Shown one piece after another: positions 32,784 to 42,240 of a DNA stretch of 50,616 bases (positions are counted from its first letter, which is position 1; the number at the start of each line of letters is the position of its first letter). Below the pieces are notes generated by a model that saw only the letters and a list, made by a program, of their open reading frames with translations, ran no database searches and was not told where the DNA came from. This stretch comes from Neobacillus jeddahensis. Lineage in GTDB: Bacteria; Bacillota; Bacilli; Bacillales; Cytobacillaceae. Made by a program: the position numbers and the translations under genes. The DNA lies in the NCBI RefSeq assembly GCF_000612625.1, contig NZ_CCAS010000033.1, positions 1 through 50,616 on the forward strand, read 5' to 3'.

Positions 32784-33012
32784 CAGTATTCTATGAACAA
32801 TTTATGACAATATTTTTAACTACCAGTCGTAAATATCTACAATACATAAGGGAAACGATATAAATTAGGGGAGATATTGAAATTGTATTTCCAATTTTTT
32901 TGCCATTTTTATGATGAAAACGGGATTCGTATACTCGACCACTTCCAATATTTTTACATAAAATGGGACTTGTGTGTTATTCCTTCTTTATTCCTTCCTG
33001 CCTGGACGATGG

Positions 33013-33065
33013 TTGACAAAATGGGTGAATTTCTTAATAATATAAGAAAATGATAATCATTATCA
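33013..33065 (+). promoter_or_regulatory. Promoter with Fur box of the siderophore importer
   Basis: A perfect Fur-type palindrome TGATAATCATTATCA (33051-33065) lies just downstream of a promoter with -35 TTGACA (33013-33018) and an AT-rich -10 region (TAATAT 33038-33043 or an overlapping AATAAT at 17 bp). Fur-iron bound there would block transcription start, so the following importer should be induced under iron limitation. Confidence 0.85.
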
Positions 33066-33114
33066 GTAAATTACTATTAATAAATAGAGTTGTCGAGAGG
33101 GGAATACATCAAAG

Positions 33115-34119
33115 ATGAAAAGTTTAAGTCTAACCAAACTGTTAAGCTTTATTATGGTTTTGATTGTAGCGATTGGATTAGTTGGATGTGGTTCTGACAC
33201 TAGTGAAGAGCCTAAGACTAAATCAGATAAGGAAACAAATGACTTTACTAGTACTACCATTGAAACGAAATTCGGTAAAGTAGAGATAAAGAAAGAGCCT
33301 AAACGTATTGTTGCCCTTGGCTGGGGTGATGCTGAAACCGCTTTAGCCCTTGGAGTAGAACCTATTGGCGCTAGTGACTGGCTTGCTTTTGGTGGCGAAG
33401 GTGTAGGTCCTTGGTTAAAAGGAGCATACAAGACTGCCCCAACCATTCTTGGAACGATGGAACTTGATTATGAGCAAATTGCGTCACTTGAGCCAGACCT
33501 AATACTCGATGTTAGATCTTCCGGTGATCAAGAGCGTTACAATCGTCTTTCTGAAATTGCCCCAACTATCGGTGTTCCTGAAGGTGGCGATAACTACTTG
33601 ACCTCTTATCAACAACAAGTTCAAATGATTGCGAAAGCCTTTGGTAAGGAAAAAGAAGGAGAACAATTATTGAAAGATGTTGACACGGCTTTTGCAAAAG
33701 CAAAGGAAAAATACCCACAATTTACTGGTAAAACTGTTGCAGTAGGTGCATACACAGCTGAAGGTTGGGGAGCATATGTAAACGGTGATTCCCGTGTTGA
33801 TTTTATGACCAAGCTAGGCTTTACAAATAAAGAGGAAATTGAAACACAAGCAAACGGTGCTTTTTATATTAAAGTAGCAGACGAACAATTAGAACTTTTA
33901 GATGCTGACTTAACCGTTATTTTACCGATTTTTGTTGGTACAAAAGAAGTAACTGGCAATGCCCTTTATCAAAAAATTCCTTCCGTTGCTGATGGAAGAT
34001 CCATGATTATTGATGGCGATTATGCAAATGCCTTCTCAGCAGGTACAGTACCAGCCTTACTATGGGCAATTGATCAATTGCCAGCTATGTTTAATAAGGC
34101 CTTAGAAGGCGGGGAGTGA
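33115..34119 (+). CDS. Iron-siderophore ABC transporter binding lipoprotein
   Basis: 334 residues. Lipoprotein signal with GLVGC (Cys25), a charged linker, then a class III binding protein fold: KRIVALGWGDAETALALGVEPIGASDW, ASLEPDLILDV, a long central helix (QQVQMIAKAFGKEKEGEQLL) and a C-terminal lobe with ALLWAIDQLP. This is the FepB/FecB/YfiY type that captures ferric siderophores outside the membrane. It is first in a four-gene operon directly behind a Fur box; its stop overlaps the start of the permease gene. The particular siderophore is not readable; the Trp-rich entrance (WLAFGGEGVGPWL) differs from catecholate receptors I know. Confidence 0.9.
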   Translation: MKSLSLTKLLSFIMVLIVAIGLVGCGSDTSEEPKTKSDKETNDFTSTTIETKFGKVEIKKEPKRIVALGWGDAETALALGVEPIGASDWLAFGGEGVGPWLKGAYKTAPTILGTMELDYEQIASLEPDLILDVRSSGDQERYNRLSEIAPTIGVPEGGDNYLTSYQQQVQMIAKAFGKEKEGEQLLKDVDTAFAKAKEKYPQFTGKTVAVGAYTAEGWGAYVNGDSRVDFMTKLGFTNKEEIETQANGAFYIKVADEQLELLDADLTVILPIFVGTKEVTGNALYQKIPSVADGRSMIIDGDYANAFSAGTVPALLWAIDQLPAMFNKALEGGE

Positions 34120-35195
34120 AACTAGTGACAGCAAGTAAGCAGCCAAATGGTGAACCCAAAAAAGTAGTTGAAAAGAGTAGGAAGCCAATTACTGCCTTAC
34201 GGTTGCAACGGATTATAGGATTAGTCTTCGCCCTATTGCTTTTAGCGGTGGTTGTCTTCCTAAGTCTCATGATTGGAGCGAAGCCACTTTCCTTTGGCGT
34301 CGTTTGGAATGCTCTGTTTTCTTCCGCCAATAGTTATGACTATACGATTATTCATGAGTCCCGTATACCTCGGACCATTATTGCCCTTGCGGTTGGACCA
34401 GCCTTTGGTCTGGCAGGAGCTGTAATCCAGGCATTAACACGGAATCCACTGGCTGACCCTGGCATTCTTGGCGTGAATGCAGGGGCAGCCTTTGCTGTTG
34501 CATTGGCAGTAGGCGTTTTTTCTATTACATCAACGTCAAGCTATATATGGTTTGCACTCGCTGGGGCATTACTCGCAACCATTGCCATCTATTTCATCGG
34601 TGGTGGCGCAGGCAAGAAAGCTCCCACTCCTGAACAAATTACCCTTGCCGGAGTGGCTATGGCTGCGGCATTGGACGGAATAACGACTGCGTTATCTTTG
34701 ATGAATAGCCGAGCATTTGCCGGAATGTTGAATTGGAGAGTGGGTTCGTTAGCTAGAAAAGGTCTTGAGGATCTTTGGCCGATTATCCCATTTCTCGTAT
34801 TGGGTATTTTAGTAGCCTTAGTGATTGCTCCATCATTAAATGCGATAGCCTATGGTGACGATCGAGCTTCCTCCCTTGGGGTGAACGTGAAGATGATTCG
34901 AATCTTTGGTCTTATTTCCATTACGCTATTAGCGGGGGGAGCAACAGCGATTGCGGGCCCAATCGTTTTTCTCGGATTAATGGTTCCCCATTGTGTGCGC
35001 TGGTTTATCGGTCCCGACCAACCATGGATTTTTCTCTATTCCTTGGTCATTGCCCCGTTGATTTTGCTTCTATCTGATATTATTGGAAGGATCGTCATGT
35101 CTCCAGCAGAGGTTCCGGTCGGCATTATCACAGGATTTGTCGGTGCCCCCATTCTTCTTATCCTTGTGAGGAGACGAAAAGTGAGTAGTTTATGA
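34116..35195 (+). CDS. Siderophore ABC permease 1 (FecCD family)
   Basis: 359 residues with a basic N-terminal extension (about 40 residues) and nine to ten membrane segments. Landmarks: RIPRTIIALAVGPAFGLAGAVIQALTRNPLADPGILGVNAGAAF near the start, typical for BtuC/FepD/FhuB permeases, and LGLMVPHCVRW towards the C-terminus. The GTG at 34116 overlaps the previous stop (GTGA), with GGCGGGGA just before; a GTG at 34125 is the alternative. It forms a heterodimer with the next permease. Confidence 0.9.
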   Translation: MKLVTASKQPNGEPKKVVEKSRKPITALRLQRIIGLVFALLLLAVVVFLSLMIGAKPLSFGVVWNALFSSANSYDYTIIHESRIPRTIIALAVGPAFGLAGAVIQALTRNPLADPGILGVNAGAAFAVALAVGVFSITSTSSYIWFALAGALLATIAIYFIGGGAGKKAPTPEQITLAGVAMAAALDGITTALSLMNSRAFAGMLNWRVGSLARKGLEDLWPIIPFLVLGILVALVIAPSLNAIAYGDDRASSLGVNVKMIRIFGLISITLLAGGATAIAGPIVFLGLMVPHCVRWFIGPDQPWIFLYSLVIAPLILLLSDIIGRIVMSPAEVPVGIITGFVGAPILLILVRRRKVSSL

Positions 35196-35248
35196 TGACG
35201 GGACAAGAACAGTGATATCAGGGTTTAACGGTAAAAGGAGTGAATCAC

Positions 35249-36292
35249 ATGGGTCGTATTGATTTTGGACGGAAATATTTGCAGCTAAAAGGACCAGTGA
35301 AGCTGCGCTTAGATATAAGAAGTATGAGTATTACTGCGATTTTCCTCGCAGCTATAATAGGCCTTGCCATGTTTTCCCTCATGGTTGGAACACTTAAATT
35401 AAGTGTTGCTGAGGTGTTTTCTGCGCTTTTTGGTGACATGACAGGATTCAAACGGACGGTTGTTATCGATTGGCGGTTGCCGCGAGTATTAGCCGCAATT
35501 GTTTTTGGAGCGGGTCTGGCGGTAAGCGGCTCGATTTTTCAATCGATTACTCGGAATCCGTTAGGATCGCCTGACATTCTAGGCTTTACTTCAGGCTCCT
35601 ATACAGGTGCCTTGGTCGTGATGCTAGTCATCAAGTCGATGTCCTTTACCACTATCGCAATGGGTGCGCTTATCGGCGGATTTGCGACAGCATTGGTCAT
35701 TTATCTATTTGCATTTCGTAAAGGGACACAGGGCTTCCGATTAATTATTGTCGGGATTGCCATTTCGACCGTTTTAGGCAGTGTCAATTCGATGCTGCTT
35801 CTTCAAAGTCAAGCTGAGGTTGCGTTAACAGCGGGTTCCTGGGGAGTAGGGTCCTTAAATGGAATCGATTGGTCCCATGTGCTGCCAGCCATCCTGTTTG
35901 TATTGGTGTTGCTTATATTTGCGGTGATCATGAATCGGCCTCTCCGTGAAATGGAGTTGGGCAAGGATGCGGCCAAGTCCCATGGTGTCCATTTCGATCG
36001 GACACAATTTTTATTGATTTTGATTGCCGTGGCCTTAACAGCATCTGCGACAGCCATAATGGGGCCGGTTACCTTTGTGGCATTAGCTGCTCCGCAAATT
36101 GCTCTGCGCTTTACAAATACGGCTGAAAGCCTAGCTCCAACGGCAGCTGTCGGTGCCTTTGTATTATTAAGTGCTGATGTTCTGGCACAGAGAATGATTC
36201 CCGGAATGATTCTGCCTGTAGGGGTGCTAACCTTATCCCTTGGAGGCTTGTACTTAGTTTGGTTATTGTTTCACCAAGCCCGCTCTGCCTAG
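35249..36292 (+). CDS. Siderophore ABC permease 2 (FecCD family)
   Basis: About 347 residues, membrane protein. It repeats the family landmarks RLPRVLAAIVFGAGLAVSGSIFQSITRNPLGSPDILGFTSGSYTGAL and MGPVTFVALAAPQIALRF, so it is the FepG/FhuG-type partner of permease 1. ATG 35249 has AAAAGGAG 8 nt upstream, better than the GTG at 35240. The gap to permease 1 is about 50 nt and to the ATPase gene about 80 nt. Confidence 0.9.
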   Translation: MGRIDFGRKYLQLKGPVKLRLDIRSMSITAIFLAAIIGLAMFSLMVGTLKLSVAEVFSALFGDMTGFKRTVVIDWRLPRVLAAIVFGAGLAVSGSIFQSITRNPLGSPDILGFTSGSYTGALVVMLVIKSMSFTTIAMGALIGGFATALVIYLFAFRKGTQGFRLIIVGIAISTVLGSVNSMLLLQSQAEVALTAGSWGVGSLNGIDWSHVLPAILFVLVLLIFAVIMNRPLREMELGKDAAKSHGVHFDRTQFLLILIAVALTASATAIMGPVTFVALAAPQIALRFTNTAESLAPTAAVGAFVLLSADVLAQRMIPGMILPVGVLTLSLGGLYLVWLLFHQARSA

Positions 36293-36370
36293 CAAACAAA
36301 CACTAATTAAGATAAGAGTCATTTTTTTATAGGACTTTTGACTATTCCTATATTCTGAAAGAGGTTGTCA

Positions 36371-37213
36371 TTGATTATGGTCATAACAAAAGCAGAACTT
36401 CAAAGCCAAACGATTTCGCCTATACGTTCGCGTCTAGGAGTAGAAGATGTCACCACCCAATACGATCATCGAGTGATTTCCCAAAACCTTTCGATTGAGA
36501 TACCGGACCAATCCTTTACGGTTATTATTGGACCTAATGCATGTGGGAAATCTACCCTTTTGCGTACCCTTTCCAATTTGATTAAACCTTCAAAGGGTCA
36601 TGTGCTATTAGACGGAAAAAAAATTAGTACGTATAAATCAAAGGAAGTGGCGAAAAAGCTTGGTCTTCTGCCACAATCATCAACTGCTCCTGATGGAATT
36701 ACTGTCGCCAATTTGGTCGCACATGGACGTTATCCTTATCAGAATCTCATTCAGCAATGGACAGAGGCAGACGAACATGCCGTTATGACCGCGATGGAGT
36801 TGACCAATACAACAGAGCTTGCCAACCGCTTTGTAGATGAGCTTTCTGGAGGCCAACGTCAACGAGTCTGGGTCGCAATGGTGCTTGCTCAACAAACCCC
36901 ATTGCTTCTTTTGGATGAACCGACGACTTACTTAGATATCTCACACCAAATTGAGTTACTCGAATTATTTACAGATCTTAATGAACAAGGAAATACTTTA
37001 GTGGCTGTGCTCCATGATTTAAATCATGCTGCCCGCTATGCCACCCATCTGATCGCTATGAAAGCGGGCAAGGTTATTGCCCAAGGCCACCCATCTGACA
37101 TCGTCACCGAAGAACTCGTTGAAGAAGTTTTTGGTCTAAAGTGCAAGGTTATCAAAGACCCGGTCACCCATACACCGCTTATCGTCCCACTAGGTAGGGA
37201 TCGATCTAAATAG
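36371..37213 (+). CDS. Siderophore ABC transporter ATPase (FepC/FecE-type)
   Basis: About 280 residues. Walker A GPNACGKST, Q-loop in LGLLPQSSTAPDGITVANLVAHGRYPYQ (the typical Fe-siderophore ATPase sequence), signature LSGGQRQRVWVAMVL, Walker B LLLLDEPTTYLD and the His switch VLHDLNHAARYA. It drives uptake through the two permeases. The start is uncertain: GAGG at 36361-36364 suits TTG 36371 (6 nt), but ATG 36377 or TTG 36365 are possible; homology begins further inside. It closes the operon before a strong terminator. Confidence 0.92.
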   Translation: MIMVITKAELQSQTISPIRSRLGVEDVTTQYDHRVISQNLSIEIPDQSFTVIIGPNACGKSTLLRTLSNLIKPSKGHVLLDGKKISTYKSKEVAKKLGLLPQSSTAPDGITVANLVAHGRYPYQNLIQQWTEADEHAVMTAMELTNTTELANRFVDELSGGQRQRVWVAMVLAQQTPLLLLDEPTTYLDISHQIELLELFTDLNEQGNTLVAVLHDLNHAARYATHLIAMKAGKVIAQGHPSDIVTEELVEEVFGLKCKVIKDPVTHTPLIVPLGRDRSK

Positions 37214-37291
37214 GGCGTGTTTTGAACTGGCTCAGTGTATTTCATTGTATTGAATGTTCATAATATAGAATAAATCGGACATTTTGCACAA

Positions 37292-37340
37292 ACAAAGGCA
37301 CAACTAGCGGATTTTAGCTAGTTGTGCCTTTGTTTTTTTT
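37292..37340 (+). terminator. Terminator of the siderophore operon
   Basis: A perfect 17-bp stem, ACAAAGGCACAACTAGC with GCTAGTTGTGCCTTTGT, loop of 7 nt and eight T's. It is probably bidirectional in structure, but the T-run serves the + strand. Confidence 0.93.
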
Positions 37341-37449
37341 TTAGGTGACCTTTCATTAAGTAAATATTAAGGTTGAAGAAATATGATCAAATATAGATTG
37401 TGAAATTCATTAAAAAAGCAGATTTATAAACGAGAGAGAAGGATGCAAT

Positions 37450-37821
37450 ATGCAAGTTTCATCTGTAAGTAATTCAAACTATACGACGCAAACATCCAAT
37501 GATTCATCCAGTTCCATCAAGGATTTACAAAAGCAGAAACAAAAGATTCAGCAAGAGATTCAACAAGAAAATCTCTCTAAGGATGATGAAAAAACAAAGC
37601 AGAAAAAAGTACAGGAGTACCAGCAAGAAATTCAACAGATTGATATCCAGATTCAACAACTACAATCAAACGAGAACAAGAGCGGAGCAACTCAACAACA
37701 GACAGCTAAACAGCAACAGGATACGGTCGAAATTAGCTCCGAAGCCCAAAAGTTATTTAATGAACAACAAAATAGTGCAGCTAGTGATCAACAAAGTAGT
37801 CAAGAAGAAACAAAACTATAA
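37450..37821 (+). CDS. Small Gln-rich coiled-coil protein (FlxA-like)
   Basis: 123 residues. An N-terminal Ser/Thr/Asn-rich stretch is followed by a Lys/Gln-rich helix (about 22-78; IKDLQKQKQKIQQEIQQE and IQQIDIQIQQLQ) with heptad periodicity, then a disordered Gln/Ser tail with VEISSEAQKLFNEQ. This resembles FlxA-like proteins seen in Bacillaceae; their function is not known. RBS AGAAGGA precedes the ATG. It stands alone between terminators at 37292 and 37891, so it is monocistronic. The N-terminal MQVSSVSNSNY and the VEISSEAQ motif recall small proteins that associate with flagellar or secreted parts, but this is only resemblance. Confidence 0.65.
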   Translation: MQVSSVSNSNYTTQTSNDSSSSIKDLQKQKQKIQQEIQQENLSKDDEKTKQKKVQEYQQEIQQIDIQIQQLQSNENKSGATQQQTAKQQQDTVEISSEAQKLFNEQQNSAASDQQSSQEETKL

Positions 37822-37890
37822 ATTAGTTGCCTTAATGGTCAAGTAGGCCTACTGACATCTACGAAGATAATAAAGGCCAGACTTAAAATT

Positions 37891-37940
37891 AAAAAAGGTC
37901 CCTCATCAGTTGACTTAAACTAGTTGGGGGGACCTTTTTT
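37891..37940 (+). terminator. Intrinsic terminator
   Basis: AAAAAAGGTCCC pairs with GGGACCTTTTTT, with partial pairing inside (CAGTT/AACTAG region). It ends the small Gln-rich gene. Confidence 0.85.
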
Positions 37941-38421
37941 GTGTTGGTCAAAGGATAAACTTTAAGCGCAAATAAATTCCCCTAATATTTGTCAAGGGAA
38001 AATTATGAATTTTTAATTACTGTAAGATCCATGATTAACTAAAAAAACAGGTAAAAAGTTCTACGATTTTTAATATTTGAAATTTTCATTCCTAAAAAAC
38101 CATCCTTTTGCCTCGTTATGAAAGAATCATTTTCTCCTCATTTCCACCCAGAAAATCTTAGTTTCAATGTAAATTAGGCAAGAAAGTACTAGATAAAAAG
38201 CCGCTTGATACTAGGCATATTTGAATGTTTCTGGAACCTATGTTAAATAAATAGATAGGAATTTAATTCCAAAACAGTGTAAATGGTCTGGAAAAAAGCG
38301 AATTAACATTTTCATCACATTGGTAATACGAGTAAAGCTTACGATGTTTATCATGAAATTAATATGATAAAAATTGTCTGTTTTCTAAGGACAAATATAT
38401 AGGTAGAGGAGATGGAGAAAA
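37941..38421 (+). other. Long regulatory space before the type VII secretion locus
   Basis: About 480 bp without a coding frame. It is very AT-rich. A candidate promoter is TTGTCT at about 38376 with an AT-rich -10 17 bp later (ATATAG), close to the esxA ribosome site GAGGAGA. I see no clear operator for a known regulator; DegU controls this locus in Bacillus subtilis but its site cannot be called by eye. Confidence 0.4.
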
Positions 38422-38718
38422 ATGGCTGGACAAATTCGTATGACCCCAGCGGAGTTAAAAGCTAAAGCGACTCGCTATGGACAAAGCTCACAACAAATTG
38501 AGCAAATTTTAAAGGATTTAACTAATTTACAAAATGAACTTCGTGGTGAATGGGAAGGTCGTGCCTTCCAAAGATTTGATGATCAGTTCAACCAGTTGAA
38601 GCCAAAGGTACAAAATTTTGCTCAATTAATGCAAGAAATTAACACACAATTGAACAAAACTGCGGATGCAGTGGCTCAACAGGATGAGCAGTTATCACAA
38701 AATTTTGGGCTTAATTAG
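38422..38718 (+). CDS. esxA: WXG100 protein EsxA/YukE, type VII secretion substrate
   Basis: 98 residues in a helix-turn-helix hairpin. The turn carries the WEG form of the WXG motif ([17 protein letters not shown]) and the protein starts [15 protein letters not shown], as in Bacillus YukE. It is secreted as a dimer through the EssC channel and is also needed for secretion of others. It is the first gene of the locus, with a strong GGAGATGGAG region, and is followed by a terminator-like hairpin, so it should be made in excess over the machinery. Confidence 0.95.
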   Translation: MAGQIRMTPAELKAKATRYGQSSQQIEQILKDLTNLQNELRGEWEGRAFQRFDDQFNQLKPKVQNFAQLMQEINTQLNKTADAVAQQDEQLSQNFGLN

Positions 38719-38783
38719 TCCGATCCTCTAGTAGATTGCAAGATTATGAAGTGGAATGAGTCATTCGGGACTATGTTCCCAAT

Positions 38784-38818
38784 AAAAGCCACGCGACAAT
38801 CGTTGTGTGGCTTTTGTT
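38784..38818 (+). terminator. Attenuating terminator between esxA and esaA
   Basis: AAAAGCCACGCGAC pairs with GTTGTGTGGCTTTT (one wobble) around a 4-nt loop; TTTT closes the stem and TGTTCTTT follows, giving only a modest T-run. Partial stop here would allow high esxA with lower esaA-essC expression. Confidence 0.7.
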
Positions 38819-38907
38819 CTTTATACACCAAACGTCTTCTTACATAGTAAATTACTTTTTTATATAGAGAGAAAAAGAACATAAATACATCTTCAGGGGT
38901 TGATTGG

Positions 38908-41900
38908 ATGAAAAGGTTTGAGCGGGGGGTATTGTTATTTCTGGTATTGGTCCTTGTACTATCTTCTGGTATCACGTATTTGGCATTGAATCATGCGACA
39001 AAAAGTAATGCCAGCAAAGATGATCAAAAGATGACAGTAGCATTGGTCAATGAGGATCAAGGGGCCAAATTTAATGACAAGAATTATGAATTCGGTGCTG
39101 AATTTATCAAGAATATAGAAAATGATGATGAACATAATTGGTATGTGGTCAGCCGTGGCGTTGCGGAAAGCGGCCTAGAGCGGAATGTCTACAATATGAT
39201 GATTGTCATTCCGAATGACTTTACCCAGAAGGCGTTATCGATTGATTCGCCATCACCGGAACAGGTGGTATTGAGCTACAAGATTAATGCCTCCGAAAAC
39301 GGCAATATGAAGGCGATGGCAGAGAAAACGGCAAGCTCGATCTTAGGGGATTTTAATCGCCAAATTATAGATGTCTATTTTGCCAGTGTAATTGGGAATT
39401 TGCACGATGCCCAAGACAATATTGGTACATTGGTAAAGAAAGAGAAAGACTATACCAATTTCTATCAAAATGCCGTCCACCGTCCATTAGACGGATACAC
39501 TGCCCAGTTTGGAGCGGTGGAGAGTAATACAAATCTATCCAGAGAGAGCTTCACAGGCTTACAGGGTATTTTAAAGGAATTTGAAACGGGCCTTGGCGAG
39601 GGGGTCAAAGCTGGCACCACGCATCAATCCAGTTATATGGAGTATACAAAACTGCTAGCTGCCAATGGACTTACGTCAAAAGACTTCTCCGACCAGCTTA
39701 GCCTGTTAGATCGTGATATGAATGATGACGCTGTTCTACAGCAATTAGATTATTTATCTACCGCAAATAATGCCATCAATGATCAGTTCCAGCCAAATGA
39801 TGAACAAACTGCAACAATCTTGTCAGAAGCAGCTGCCCTGCAAGCATATCTTACGAACACGAAGGAAAAAATCGATCAACTGAACATAAAGTTGACGGAA
39901 ACATTGGCTTCTGACATGCAGCAATCCATTGGTGAAAAGTTAAAACAGGAAATGAAGAATAAATCTGGTGAAGAGCAGAATGTCTACTTAAATCAAATTT
40001 TTGCAAAGCCGGATGAAAGTGCCAGGAACACGATCCAAAAGCAAATTGATCAACTGCCTTCGTTAAATCCCAGTGATTTAGACGGTTTAGGCTTAAATGA
40101 GCCAACGCTCACACAGTTGAAAAATATCTTGGCTGTTACAAATAAATACAATAACGAATTTGATTATATTCCTAACAACCATTCAACTAGCATTCCATTG
40201 TCCGAACGAGTGAACCAACTCAAAACGGCGTTACAGTCAGAAGGTGTCACTTTAACAGACACGGTAAGCCTGCCAAGGAATAAGAAGACAGGACAGGAAT
40301 TTACCTTATCGATTCCTAAGGCATTTGAAGTAACTCAAGTGTTGCTGACATTACCAAATAGCGATGAAATGGATTACACTGAGCCATTTCTTCAAAATCA
40401 GAAGCTGGTTCTTCCCGCCACCGATAAAGGACAATTCAAGGTGAACCTAAAGGTTAGGCTGAAAGAAGCGGATACCAAAATTGATGTTTTCCAACCGGTT
40501 ACATGGAATTGGGAACTGGACCAAAAGGATGTCACCAATGTGGATACTCCTGACCAGCCAGAAACTGCTGGCCCAGTGATTAATGCCACGGAACCAGTAA
40601 ATGGGATAACGGAAACAATAACTAGCATTACTGATCCAGCTCAAAGCAGTGAACAAGGAACTAGCATTATTGATCCAGCTATTCCTGCAGATCCAAGCAG
40701 CACGACAGAACAGGATGATAACCAAAATCCCAACCCAATTATAAAATTGACGATTTTTAATAATCATATTACCCACCAAGTGATGTCACCATTGATGAGT
40801 AATGTGTCCAATGTTTTAATCAACGCTGCAAGTGATACGGTCAGTGATTATCAGAAATTGCAAATGTTATATGGAAGCTATTTCGGCATCACAATGGACC
40901 AATTCAATCGTGCCGATTTCGTAAATGATTTGCGACAGACTAATTTAAGCGATCTGTCCGGAGAGGATTCTCTTTATTATTTATTTAATAAACAAGATAT
41001 TGTCGACGTGTTAGCAAATTATATAGCCGAACAAATTACAGAAGAAGTTCGACAGCAGACAGAGGATGTAAAAAGCAAAGTGGATGAGTATATTCAACTT
41101 GTTACGAACGCCAATCAAAATTCAGTACAATTGACCGAGAGGATTAAGGGAACAACCGAACAAGCTGAACTGCTGAACACCCATCTGGCTGAAACGTTAA
41201 AGGATTTGGCGGCATGGCGGGAAGAAAGTCTTCATTTACAAACTGAACAAACGAAAATCTTGATGAATGGAGAGGATGAACAAAAGGTTGTTCTGTCATT
41301 GGGCAATGAATTTAATACTTTGCTTGCTGCAAGTCAATCGCTTGCGGATCAGTCGAAGAACAATCTAGCTTCTGCCGAAACGGTTTATCATACCTTTGAT
41401 GCCATTGATCAACAAGCAAAGGAAATTCAGGCCAGTGGCACGACTCTAGTAAAACAGGCAGGAAATCTGTCCAATGAATTAACGAATAAATTGGCAGAGG
41501 ATCAAAGCTTCGCGGATAATTTTGCACAGGTGCTTGCCAACAGCCGGATTGGCGAACGGCCAAATGAAGAACTGTTAAGTTTTCTATCTAATCCGGTCGA
41601 GACTAAAAATGCTGGAGTGATGGCTGCAGGCGACACATTTACGCCTTATTTCGTTGTATTAATCTGCTTCATTGTTGCCTTATTCACAGCGTATGTCATC
41701 TCTACTAATGAGCGAAGACGTCTCCAAAAGGATTCATTTGCTGAAGAAAGAACTATTTTTGGTCATAATACTCCGATTACCATTATTACGGCTAGTATTG
41801 GTCTAATTGAGGGTTTAGTGATTGGCATAGTTTCGGCGTATCTGTTGCAAATGGGTGAAGGGAAATTCCTGCAATGGACTGGTTACATTACCTTAGTTAT

Positions 41901-42240
41901 GTTCACGATTCTCCTGGTAGCTACCTATCTATTACGGCAATTAAAAATGTTTGGCATGTTTATTCTATTGGTAATCTTGAGCCTGTATTTATTCCTAACA
42001 GAAGCGCTTGGACTTCGGATCGACAAACTCTCTGTCGCTGCTAAATTACGAGCGTACTCACCATTGCAATATATTGAGAAGTTGTTGCTGGAGTTTGGTA
42101 GTCGGGCATCAGATAGTAAATTAATCATGATTGGTCTAATCGCTATCGTGGTTGTCAGTCTGGTGGGCCACTTATTCGTCTCACATCGTGTGGCCAAAAG
42201 CAAGGAGGTTCGTGATGAAGGAATTAGTGAAGCTCTTTAG
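38908..42240 (+). CDS. esaA: T7SS membrane protein EsaA/YueB
   Basis: 1110 residues. One N-terminal membrane helix (about 8-28), a large extracellular region of some 880 residues rich in coiled coil (MTVALVNEDQGAKFN at the start is characteristic), and five C-terminal membrane helices from about residue 910 (FTPYFVVLICFIVALFTAYVIS and onwards). In Bacillus subtilis YueB is a core part of the type VII system and the receptor of phage SPP1. A low-complexity patch near 565-615 (Asp/Pro/Ser/Thr) contains short repeats. Its 3' end overlaps the start of essA by 26 nt, so the two are translationally coupled. Confidence 0.93.
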   Translation: MKRFERGVLLFLVLVLVLSSGITYLALNHATKSNASKDDQKMTVALVNEDQGAKFNDKNYEFGAEFIKNIENDDEHNWYVVSRGVAESGLERNVYNMMIVIPNDFTQKALSIDSPSPEQVVLSYKINASENGNMKAMAEKTASSILGDFNRQIIDVYFASVIGNLHDAQDNIGTLVKKEKDYTNFYQNAVHRPLDGYTAQFGAVESNTNLSRESFTGLQGILKEFETGLGEGVKAGTTHQSSYMEYTKLLAANGLTSKDFSDQLSLLDRDMNDDAVLQQLDYLSTANNAINDQFQPNDEQTATILSEAAALQAYLTNTKEKIDQLNIKLTETLASDMQQSIGEKLKQEMKNKSGEEQNVYLNQIFAKPDESARNTIQKQIDQLPSLNPSDLDGLGLNEPTLTQLKNILAVTNKYNNEFDYIPNNHSTSIPLSERVNQLKTALQSEGVTLTDTVSLPRNKKTGQEFTLSIPKAFEVTQVLLTLPNSDEMDYTEPFLQNQKLVLPATDKGQFKVNLKVRLKEADTKIDVFQPVTWNWELDQKDVTNVDTPDQPETAGPVINATEPVNGITETITSITDPAQSSEQGTSIIDPAIPADPSSTTEQDDNQNPNPIIKLTIFNNHITHQVMSPLMSNVSNVLINAASDTVSDYQKLQMLYGSYFGITMDQFNRADFVNDLRQTNLSDLSGEDSLYYLFNKQDIVDVLANYIAEQITEEVRQQTEDVKSKVDEYIQLVTNANQNSVQLTERIKGTTEQAELLNTHLAETLKDLAAWREESLHLQTEQTKILMNGEDEQKVVLSLGNEFNTLLAASQSLADQSKNNLASAETVYHTFDAIDQQAKEIQASGTTLVKQAGNLSNELTNKLAEDQSFADNFAQVLANSRIGERPNEELLSFLSNPVETKNAGVMAAGDTFTPYFVVLICFIVALFTAYVISTNERRRLQKDSFAEERTIFGHNTPITIITASIGLIEGLVIGIVSAYLLQMGEGKFLQWTGYITLVMFTILLVATYLLRQLKMFGMFILLVILSLYLFLTEALGLRIDKLSVAAKLRAYSPLQYIEKLLLEFGSRASDSKLIMIGLIAIVVVSLVGHLFVSHRVAKSKEVRDEGISEAL

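Noticed and set aside
37499..37846. 115-codon open frame overlapping the Gln-rich gene in another frame
   Set aside because: Very Lys/Arg/Asn-rich product from frame-shifted CAA/AAA repeats; the 37450 frame has the ribosome site.
40560..40780. Minus-strand open frames at 40398-40779
   Set aside because: Antisense to the low-complexity part of esaA.
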